From NCBI GenBank assembly GCA_902782895.1, contig CACZPA010000176.1, positions 1 through 6,077 on the forward strand: 6,077 nt of DNA, given 5' to 3'. Source of the stretch: an uncultured Eubacteriales bacterium. GTDB lineage: Bacteria; Bacillota; Clostridia; Lachnospirales; Bianqueaceae. The notes under the pieces are model-generated. The model did not search any database, was not told where the DNA came from, and saw nothing but the letters and a program-made list of their open reading frames with translations. A program made the position numbers and the translations under genes. Positions 1-5,178 of this stretch are shown in pieces (position 1 is the stretch's first letter; the number at the start of each line of letters is the position of its first letter).

Positions 1-2120
1 CCGGTCTGCGCGCCGAGCGGTACATTCGCAGATACCGGGTAGAGGCCGGCCTGATACTGGCCACCGCGCGGATTGCGGAATTCCTGCAGAGGACGCGTGT
101 AGGTATAGGCAACGTCGCGCGCGAAGTTATCGACCTCCGGAATATCGTTGCCGAACTTGGGAACGGCCTCGATCAGGTCGTGGATCTTTTGGTATTTGGC
201 CCGGTCCGCTGCAGAAATACCGTCATTCAGAGAGGTCTCATAGATCGTGCGGATCTGGGATTCAGACAGCTGGATGCCGTCCTTGAGCATCGCCTTCGCG
301 ACCTGCTCGGTCAGATCCTTGGCCTCCTCCGGAGTGCGCTCCTTACCGTAATTGTGTGCCAGAGCGTCGCGCAGATCCGCCATGGAGACGGTTTTCTGCT
401 CATAGACAAGCGTCTTGACGGCATAGAGGGCATCCGTCATATTGGCGATGCCGAAGCCCTGCGGCCCAGTGAAATTGTAGATCGCGCCGCCTTCCTGGAC
501 GCTTTTACCGCGGCCGATACAGTCCTCGATCATACCGGACAGGAAGGGCAGCGGGCAGCGCTCGGCGTGCGCGCAGTCGATCGCGTTGTCCGCGTTGACC
601 AGCAGGCTGAGCATATAATTCATCTGCTTCTTATAAGCATCGTAGAATTCGTCGAATGTCTTCATCTGGGTGACATCGCCGGTCTGCAGACCGACCTGCA
701 CGCCTTTATCCATGCCGTTGGAGAACACAAGCTCCAGCGGACGGCACATGTTGAAGAAAGCAGCGTCGTGCCAGCCGTCGGTCTTGAAGGCTTTCTGCGG
801 CTCTACGCATCCGATGATATTGTAGTCCCTCGCGTCGCTCATCGAGAGGCCGCGGGAGAGCAGGGACGGAATGATGACTTCGTCGTTGTAGTAAGCGGGC
901 AGGCCAACGCCGGTGCGGGTCAGCTCCGCGGCGCGCATCAGGAACTCCTGCGGCGAACCGTTCCATACGCGGACGGAGAAGGACGGCTGCGGCAGCTGGA
1001 CGTGCATGGTCGCCTCGATACACATGAAGGACAGATCGTTGGTCGCGTCCAGCCCCTCGGGCGTCTGGCCGCCGGCGATCAGATTCTGGAACAGGCTGTA
1101 ACCCGCGAAACCCTTTGCGGAAGCCGCGTCGCGGATTTTGTTGAGGTCGTTGAGCTTGACCCAGATGCAGTCCATAATCTCCTGCGCGAACTCTCTTGTT
1201 ATCTTGCCTTCTTCCAGATCTTTCTTGAAGAACGGATACATATACTGGTCGAAACGGCCCGGAGAGATCGAATGTCCGCTGGACTCGATCTGCAGCAGTT
1301 GCTGGATGAACCAGAAGGACTGGCAGGCCTCGTAGAAGTTGCGGGCGCCGTAGCGCGGAACCCGTGCGCAGTTCTCGGCGATGACCTCGAGCTCCCTGCG
1401 GCGGATCGGATCTTTTTCCTTAGTGGCTTCTTCCCTGGCAAGCGCGGAATAGCGCTCTGCATAGACGCAGGCGGCTTCGCAGGCCAGAATGACAGCCTGC
1501 AGGAAATGAGAACGGCGGGCATAATCCCCGTCTCCAAACTTGCACTGCAGCAGAGCCTCGGCAGCCTCGGCTTTGATGGATTCCAGTCCCTCGCGGGCGA
1601 TCCGTCCGTAGCAGACGGTTACATGACCGATTCCGTTGTAGAAATAGTTGCCCGGCGTGAACATGTTATGTTCGATCGCAAGCAGTGCTTCCGGAGCCAT
1701 GTACGAAGTCGCAAGCTCGCTTGTGGTGCGGCCTTTCCAGTATTTGTAGACCTCGTGCAGCGTGGCCTTGGTCGCGTCATCGATGTGGAAAGGATCCGCC
1801 TCGCGGGTCTCCATCGTCTCAAACTCATCCTCGAGCCAGCTGTAGGAGAACTCCGGGAAAACCTGGCAGCCGCGCGGCGCCTGGGAAGAGCTTCCGACGA
1901 TCAGCTCCTCAGGGCGGATAATGATCGGAAGATGACGGCAGATTGCGTCAAATGCCTTGGCGCGGCGGATAATGATGGGGTCTCCCTCGGTCTGTTTATA
2001 GGATTCCGTCAGGAGTACGGCGCGGTCAGCCTCCACGACGGGAAGCTTCGCGTATAGATGCTGAATCAGTCTCGGGATACGAGGACTTTTCGCGATATGT
2101 TCAGAATAAAAAGCAGACAT
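1..2120 (-). CDS. Glycyl radical enzyme, glycerol/1,2-diol dehydratase-like (partial, C-terminus off left edge)
   Basis: Minus-strand reading from the ATG at 2118-2120 gives 706 uninterrupted codons running off the window. The protein is a pyruvate formate-lyase-like glycyl radical enzyme: the active-site cysteine is Cys438 in an IIGCVEPQ motif on the Cys loop. Five residues line up in position and context with the substrate-binding set I recall for Clostridium butyricum B12-independent glycerol dehydratase (His164, His281, Ser282, Glu435, Asp447): His166 in NGIGHV, His283 and Ser284 in SSGHSIS, Glu440, and Asp452 in GWHDAAFFN. This suggests radical dehydration of glycerol, 1,2-propanediol or a similar diol in the cytoplasm; related dehydratases or C-S lyases of the same family cannot be excluded. 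The family is usually about 790 residues, so roughly 80 are missing, including the C-terminal RVxG glycyl loop. The N-terminus begins directly with the PFL domain, with no microcompartment-targeting extension. The required radical-SAM activase is not in the window. AAGGAG (plus 2128-2133) sits 7 bases before the start. Confidence 0.93.
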   Translation of the reverse strand, partial: MSAFYSEHIAKSPRIPRLIQHLYAKLPVVEADRAVLLTESYKQTEGDPIIIRRAKAFDAICRHLPIIIRPEELIVGSSSQAPRGCQVFPEFSYSWLEDEFETMETREADPFHIDDATKATLHEVYKYWKGRTTSELATSYMAPEALLAIEHNMFTPGNYFYNGIGHVTVCYGRIAREGLESIKAEAAEALLQCKFGDGDYARRSHFLQAVILACEAACVYAERYSALAREEATKEKDPIRRRELEVIAENCARVPRYGARNFYEACQSFWFIQQLLQIESSGHSISPGRFDQYMYPFFKKDLEEGKITREFAQEIMDCIWVKLNDLNKIRDAASAKGFAGYSLFQNLIAGGQTPEGLDATNDLSFMCIEATMHVQLPQPSFSVRVWNGSPQEFLMRAAELTRTGVGLPAYYNDEVIIPSLLSRGLSMSDARDYNIIGCVEPQKAFKTDGWHDAAFFNMCRPLELVFSNGMDKGVQVGLQTGDVTQMKTFDEFYDAYKKQMNYMLSLLVNADNAIDCAHAERCPLPFLSGMIEDCIGRGKSVQEGGAIYNFTGPQGFGIANMTDALYAVKTLVYEQKTVSMADLRDALAHNYGKERTPEEAKDLTEQVAKAMLKDGIQLSESQIRTIYETSLNDGISAADRAKYQKIHDLIEAVPKFGNDIPEVDNFARDVAYTYTRPLQEFRNPRGGQYQAGLYPVSANVPLGAQT

Positions 2121-2165
2121 GAGAATACTCCTTCCGTAAGTAAGAGCATACGTTTTCTGATCATA

Positions 2166-2194
2166 ATTTTATAGCAAAACGGACAGCTTGTCAA
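2166..2194 (-). promoter_or_regulatory. Sigma-A-type promoter for the glycyl radical enzyme gene
   Basis: Read on the minus strand, a perfect TTGACA -35 box (2194-2189) is followed by a 17-base spacer and a TAAAAT -10 box (2171-2166), one mismatch from consensus. Transcription would begin near 2159, giving a leader of about 40 bases with the AAGGAG site just before the ATG at 2120. No clear operator palindrome was seen around it. The T-rich (minus strand) stretch upstream of the -35 could act as an UP-like element. Confidence 0.7.
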
Positions 2195-2270
2195 CAGGAT
2201 AAAAGAAAAAACAACAGAAACAAAGACAAAACAAACAGAAAATAGAACAAACAGAATAAAGATTCAAGGT
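2195..2270. repeat. A/C-rich, T-depleted tract with 16-base imperfect tandem repeat
   Basis: For about 75 bases the plus strand is almost only A, C and G, dominated by A, with AAACA/AACAGAA words repeated. ACAAACAGAA occurs at 2231-2240 and again at 2247-2256, a 16-base period. It lies directly upstream of the -35 box of the minus-strand enzyme gene. No open reading frame or RNA fold is evident; it may simply be low-complexity intergenic DNA or an upstream promoter element. Confidence 0.4.
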
Positions 2271-2299
2271 GCTACTTCTATTGTGTCAGGCTGTTTCAA

Positions 2300-2390
2300 T
2301 TACAGGATTTCTTTTAGATATGCTTCAATCATTGCTGTGATTTGAGCAGATGGAAAAGCTTTGGTAGAATATAAAGATATTAATATTTTT
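2300..2390 (-). pseudogene. Possible remnant of a minus-strand gene (LysR-like C-terminal end)
   Basis: On the minus strand an open frame ends at TAA (plus 2300-2302). Its last roughly 30 codons read like real protein, ending ...STKAFPSAQITAMIEAYLKEIL. The pattern, a basic residue and beta strand followed by a P-[ST]-x-[AQ]-containing turn and an amphipathic final helix, resembles the C-terminus of LysR-type regulators, where the last helix follows a similar 'SPAAQAFIDFLKE' pattern. The frame stays open further into the sigma-factor promoter region, but there it no longer looks protein-like and no start codon with a ribosome site is visible. I therefore read it as a truncated leftover, not a gene. 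The resemblance is from memory and short; chance is a real alternative. Confidence 0.3.
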
Positions 2391-2394
2391 TTTT
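2377..2394 (+). other. AT-only palindrome followed by a nine-T run
   Basis: ATATTAATAT at 2377-2386 is a perfect 10-base palindrome running into nine consecutive Ts (2386-2394), just before the candidate ECF -35 element. As RNA the hairpin would be too weak to be a convincing terminator. It is more likely a bent or easily melted A/T tract upstream of the sigma operon promoter. Confidence 0.3.
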
Positions 2395-2396
2395 CA

Positions 2397-2423
2397 TGCA
2401 ACCTTTTGCTTTCAACGGGTAGA
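2397..2423 (+). promoter_or_regulatory. Candidate ECF-type promoter of the sigma operon
   Basis: TGCAACC (2397-2403) followed by TTTT resembles the 'AAC'-containing -35 element of ECF sigma promoters. About 15 bases after the AAC comes GGTAGA (2418-2423) in the position of an ECF -10 element. Transcription would start near 2430, about 45 bases before the TTG start. ECF sigma factors commonly transcribe their own operon, so autoregulation is plausible. The -10 does not match the common CGTC form, and a poor housekeeping alternative (TTGCTT at 2406-2411, 17 bases, TATAAA at 2429-2434) overlaps it. Confidence 0.4.
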
Positions 2424-2473
2424 TATATTATAAAAGAATATGTTGGATAACATGGCAGAAAGGATCTGAGAAC

Positions 2474-3031
2474 TTGGAAGACAGCAAAATCATTGATCTT
2501 TATTGGCAGAGGTCGGAACAGGCAATATCGGAGACATCAGATAAATACGGTATGTACTGCCATACAATTGCCTATAATATTCTGATGAATCGAGAAGATT
2601 CGGAGGATACGGTGAATGATACGTATTTAGCAGCATGGAACAGTATGCCTCCGTATCGGCCATCGATTTTGAAGACTTTCCTTGGGAAAATCACAAGGAA
2701 TCTCGCACTAAAACGATATCGTGATAATGCCCGGATAAAACGCGGAGGACAAACTGTGACAGAAGCAATTGAGGAACTTGAATCACTTCTGATGTCTGAA
2801 CAATCGACAGAGGGAGAAGTTATGGCTAAAGAATTAGAGAAAGCAATGAATCGGTTTGTTAGTGGACTTCCAGATCTAGAGCGGGATATATTTTTACGTC
2901 GATACTGGTATCTGGAGTCCATTGAGATGATCTGCCGGCATTACGAATTCACTGAGAGCAAGGTTAAATCCATTCTTTACAGGACGAGAGGCAAGTTAAG
3001 AAGTTATCTTCAGAAAGGAGAATATCTATGA
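2474..3031 (+). CDS. ECF-type RNA polymerase sigma factor
   Basis: The 185-residue protein has the two-domain plan and size of extracytoplasmic-function sigma factors. Region 2 spans about residues 22-83, with the acidic core-binding helix (EDSEDTVNDTYLAAW) and the -10 recognition stretch ending in TFLGKITRNLALKRYR. A linker of about 35 residues follows. Region 4 spans about 118-180, with LPDLERDIFLRRYW and a helix-turn-helix (SIEMICRHYEFTESKVKSILYRTRGKLRSYL as two helices). The start is TTG at 2474: AAAGGA at 2459-2464 lies 9 bases upstream, no in-frame ATG or GTG exists before the TAG at 2420-2422, and the ATG at 2452 is out of frame and stops at once. The stop overlaps the next start (ATGA, 3028-3031), implying translational coupling to the membrane protein. 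It directs RNA polymerase to a specific regulon, probably including its own operon. The target regulon is not visible here. Confidence 0.92.
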   Translation: MEDSKIIDLYWQRSEQAISETSDKYGMYCHTIAYNILMNREDSEDTVNDTYLAAWNSMPPYRPSILKTFLGKITRNLALKRYRDNARIKRGGQTVTEAIEELESLLMSEQSTEGEVMAKELEKAMNRFVSGLPDLERDIFLRRYWYLESIEMICRHYEFTESKVKSILYRTRGKLRSYLQKGEYL

Positions 3032-3996
3032 AGGGAATAACAATATTGGAAGCTCTTCAGGGTGTGGATGATCTGTACGTTCTGAAAGCGTGGGAGTCAC
3101 AAAAAAGCAATGATAAGAAAAAAATCCGCATGACGGTTCTTTTGATTGCAGCGATTGTGGCAGTACTTCTTTTTGGAGGATTCTATTATTTAACTCAGAA
3201 TAAGATCCTGCCATTTGACGCCTGGAATCAAGAACCAGGCTCTGATCCAACGGATGTCGTTAAGAGTGCTATTGAGGGCCAGATGCAAAAAGAGTATACG
3301 CAGGGAGTCGGATTTTTGAAAGCCATCGTTGATAAAGAGGAGACAGAACGTCTGCGAATGCGGTATAAGGACAGCGAGACCGCGCAAAGGAACGGGTGGA
3401 CAAACGAGTATCTGGATGAATATGTCATTGCTGTTTTTGCTGTATACGATATAGAGTATGATCAGACACAGACAGCTCAGATTTCCGGACGTCTTTGTCA
3501 GTATTTCTACCTGGAACAAAACCCGAAGACAGGGGAATGGTCGATCTGGAACAACACAAGTCCGGAATCATTCAAGCCTGTTTACGAGTCTGAATCTGAT
3601 GAATCTATGTATCCGCAGCCAGAAGATTTAACGGATCCGGAATATGAAGTCTATTGCAATTTGATGAAGACTTACGGAAAAGCTGATTCAGATGACGCAG
3701 GAAAGCTGACGATAGATGAGCTGCGGGAGAATCCAGAAGTAAGAGAAAAAGCACTTTCTCTGTTGAAGGGCAGTTCGTATGCGGCAATTCGGCAGTGGAG
3801 CGATGAATATTTGGAAGATAACCTTGTTGTAGTATATGCACGTTGGTCAGTTCGGTATATTGATCCTGCGACAGTTAAGGAAAACATGTCGGTGGACGAA
3901 ATGTATTATTATTTGCTTCGCGACCCGCAAGACGGTCAATGGGCCAATACGGATATCCAGGGATCATGGATAGCAAGAGAAGTGGAAGGCAGGTGA
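3028..3996 (+). CDS. Single-pass membrane protein, probable anti-sigma factor/sensor with duplicated ectodomain
   Basis: 322 residues. A short cytoplasmic N-terminus (1-33) contains ITILEALQGVDDLYVLKAWE, an amphipathic stretch like the short N-terminal segment of membrane proteins encoded beside ECF sigma genes in Clostridia. One hydrophobic helix follows (about 34-56, TVLLIAAIVAVLLFGGFYYL), then about 265 extracytoplasmic residues. With Lys/Arg-rich residues before the helix, the topology is N-in/C-out. The outer part is a tandem duplication: W124-x2-EYL-[DE] through Y161-L-x3-P166-x2-G-x-W171 matches W257-x2-EYL-[ED] through Y295-L-x3-P300-x2-G-x-W305. No zinc-binding HxxxCxxC anti-sigma motif is present, so the anti-sigma role rests on gene order, the overlapping ATGA start, topology and the N-terminal motif. 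AAGGAG at 3015-3020 gives a strong ribosome site 7 bases before the ATG. A secreted-domain sensor without anti-sigma function is the main alternative. Confidence 0.75.
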   Translation: MKGITILEALQGVDDLYVLKAWESQKSNDKKKIRMTVLLIAAIVAVLLFGGFYYLTQNKILPFDAWNQEPGSDPTDVVKSAIEGQMQKEYTQGVGFLKAIVDKEETERLRMRYKDSETAQRNGWTNEYLDEYVIAVFAVYDIEYDQTQTAQISGRLCQYFYLEQNPKTGEWSIWNNTSPESFKPVYESESDESMYPQPEDLTDPEYEVYCNLMKTYGKADSDDAGKLTIDELRENPEVREKALSLLKGSSYAAIRQWSDEYLEDNLVVVYARWSVRYIDPATVKENMSVDEMYYYLLRDPQDGQWANTDIQGSWIAREVEGR

Positions 3997-4001
3997 TTCA
4001 T

Positions 4002-4049
4002 ATGAGGGTACAATGGTTGCCATCTTATGTTTTTTTTGCAGATCATTGA
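4002..4049 (+). CDS. Possible 15-codon leader ORF between sensor and lipoprotein genes
   Basis: ATG at 4002 opens a 15-residue reading frame (MRVQWLPSYVFFADH) ending in TGA at 4047-4049. AGGTGA (3991-3996), which includes the stop of the preceding gene, lies 5 bases before the ATG as a usable ribosome site. The stop overlaps the weak GAGG site (4048-4051) that serves the next gene's GTG start, so ribosomes finishing here could help initiation downstream. The peptide resembles nothing I know; a chance ORF is likely enough that confidence is low. Confidence 0.2.
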   Translation: MRVQWLPSYVFFADH

Positions 4050-4059
4050 GGCGTAAGTT

Positions 4060-5070
4060 GTGAAAAATAGATATTATTTTGGAATCATGATAATGATGTT
4101 GTCGCTGTGTATTATCGGTTGCATTTGTCGTCAAACACAAGGAGAATTATTCAATAATACAAAGAGTACTGCATCAGAACCGACTGTATCAGAGCTCGAA
4201 ACACAGGAGGAATCTCAAGAAGAGTCGACTGTATCAGAGCTCGAAGTACAAGAGGAATCTCATGGCAAATTGAGCGATCAATTTTCTGCGCAGGTTTGGG
4301 ATTACAGTACTCCACAAGTCGGAGATGCGATTGTTCCGCAGCCGGGGGATACAACAGAAACATGGAATCTTGCAAGAGCGGGAGAGTATCCGGACGATGC
4401 AGATTGCTCAGCAACGGAACTGCTTGAGAAATGGATGGCGGTTGAGGGGATTGACTATGAGGATCTGATGGAGAGAGGATGTCGGCAGTTGGTTTTAATT
4501 GTGGCAGGCAGTGAGGACGGTTGCAGTACAACAACGAATTGCTATGAATATACTGGTAGCAATTGGGCGACTATAGATGGATTATATGATATGCATGGTT
4601 GGACCGGGCTAAACGGCATCCGCCATCAGCGTTATATTGGTTCCTATACGTCCCCGGCCGGACTGTGGAAACTGGGACTCTGTTTTGGCAATGAGACAAA
4701 ACCGGAGGGGCTGAAGATGCAATGGCGGGATGTAACGCCTTATTCAGATTGGGTTTGCGATGTGGATTCTCTGTATTTCAATACCTGGCAGGAGAGAAAT
4801 GATCCGGATTTGACAGAAAAATGGGACATGAGTCAAGGTGAACATCTGGATGATTATCCTTTTCATTACGCCTATTCATGCGTGATTGAATACAATACGC
4901 CTCCGTATACCGTAACAGAGCGGGGCTGTGCGATCTTTTTCCATTGTGCATCAGGCACGACGGGCGGCTGCATCGGATTGCCGACGGATGATATGCTGCG
5001 CGTCATGCTATGGATGGATCCTGTTGCGAATCCGTACATTCTGATCACAGGCTGGCAGGCGGAAGAATGA
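4060..5070 (+). CDS. Lipoprotein with C-terminal L,D-transpeptidase (YkuD-like) domain
   Basis: 336 residues. The N-terminus is a lipoprotein signal: Lys2/Arg4, a hydrophobic core at 7-19, and lipobox IIGC with Cys21 as the lipidated residue. An acidic Ser/Thr/Glu-rich linker (about 30-75) carries a 15-residue tandem repeat. The C-terminal part contains GCAIFFH295 and GTTGGC304IGLP followed by TDDMLRVMLWMDP, matching the conserved His and Cys blocks of the YkuD/L,D-transpeptidase family, closest to the COG3786 type with (S/A)GC rather than SHGC. Such enzymes form 3-3 peptidoglycan cross-links or attach proteins outside the membrane; activity here is inferred. The domain is rich in cysteines (residues 116, 141, 155, 161, 208, 233, 274, 290, 296), unusual for an exported protein. 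The GTG at 4060 is chosen because TAA at 4054-4056 blocks extension and the first in-frame ATG (4087) would remove the charged signal end. It lies 63 bases after the sensor gene with no obvious terminator between, so it is probably cotranscribed. Confidence 0.8.
   Translation: MKNRYYFGIMIMMLSLCIIGCICRQTQGELFNNTKSTASEPTVSELETQEESQEESTVSELEVQEESHGKLSDQFSAQVWDYSTPQVGDAIVPQPGDTTETWNLARAGEYPDDADCSATELLEKWMAVEGIDYEDLMERGCRQLVLIVAGSEDGCSTTTNCYEYTGSNWATIDGLYDMHGWTGLNGIRHQRYIGSYTSPAGLWKLGLCFGNETKPEGLKMQWRDVTPYSDWVCDVDSLYFNTWQERNDPDLTEKWDMSQGEHLDDYPFHYAYSCVIEYNTPPYTVTERGCAIFFHCASGTTGGCIGLPTDDMLRVMLWMDPVANPYILITGWQAEE
4181..4268 (+). repeat. 45-base in-frame tandem repeat in the lipoprotein linker
   Basis: CGACTGTATCAGAGCTCGAA occurs at 4181-4200 and identically at 4226-4245; similarity continues through GAGGAATCTCA in both copies. 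The period is 45 bases, or 15 codons, giving two copies of TVSELExQEES at residues 42-52 and 57-67. It lengthens the acidic spacer between the lipid anchor and the catalytic domain without breaking the frame, and could vary in copy number by slippage. Confidence 0.85.
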
Positions 5071-5081
5071 CACAGCTCTGT

Positions 5082-5100
5082 GAAGAATAATTCCTTCTTC
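5082..5100 (+). terminator. Weak hairpin after the lipoprotein gene
   Basis: GAAGAA (5082-5087), a 7-base loop and TTCTTC (5095-5100) form a 6-bp stem beginning 12 bases after the stop codon at 5070, followed by only TTTAC. The low GC and short T-tail make it a poor intrinsic terminator. It also abuts the next gene's -35 box, so some read-through is possible. Confidence 0.3.
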
Positions 5101-5129
5101 TTTACAAGTCCGCCGGAATCTGCTATAAT
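5101..5129 (+). promoter_or_regulatory. Strong sigma-A promoter of the GH2 gene
   Basis: TTTACA (5101-5106, five of six to TTGACA), a 17-base spacer and a perfect TATAAT (5124-5129) preceded by TGC, which makes it an extended -10. Transcription should start near 5136, leaving a leader of about 43 bases. No clear catabolite-repression (cre) or other operator sequence was found next to it. The promoter indicates the glycosidase is expressed independently of the sigma cassette upstream. Confidence 0.8.
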
Positions 5130-5178
5130 TCAGTTAACAGGGATCAATAAAACGTGATAGAAAGAAGGAAATCAAAAC

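Noticed and set aside
180..2057. Long plus-strand open frame (625 codons) opposite the glycyl radical enzyme
   Set aside because: Antisense to a clearly recognised enzyme with all its motifs on the minus strand. The plus frame shows no family motif and begins without a ribosome site; GC-rich codon use explains its openness.
2121..2473. Riboswitch, B12 box or other structured leader in the divergent intergenic region
   Set aside because: No conserved riboswitch core or strong GC stem was seen. The leader before the dehydratase start is only about 40 bases.
5071..5082. CACAGCTCTGTG inverted repeat just after the lipoprotein stop
   Set aside because: A 5-bp stem with a 2-base loop is too tight to fold, and the sequence is too short to claim as an operator.
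5140..5165. Possible catabolite-repression (cre) operator around AATAAAACGTGATAG
   Set aside because: Only the AAACG core fits; the right half does not match the cre consensus, so no operator is claimed.
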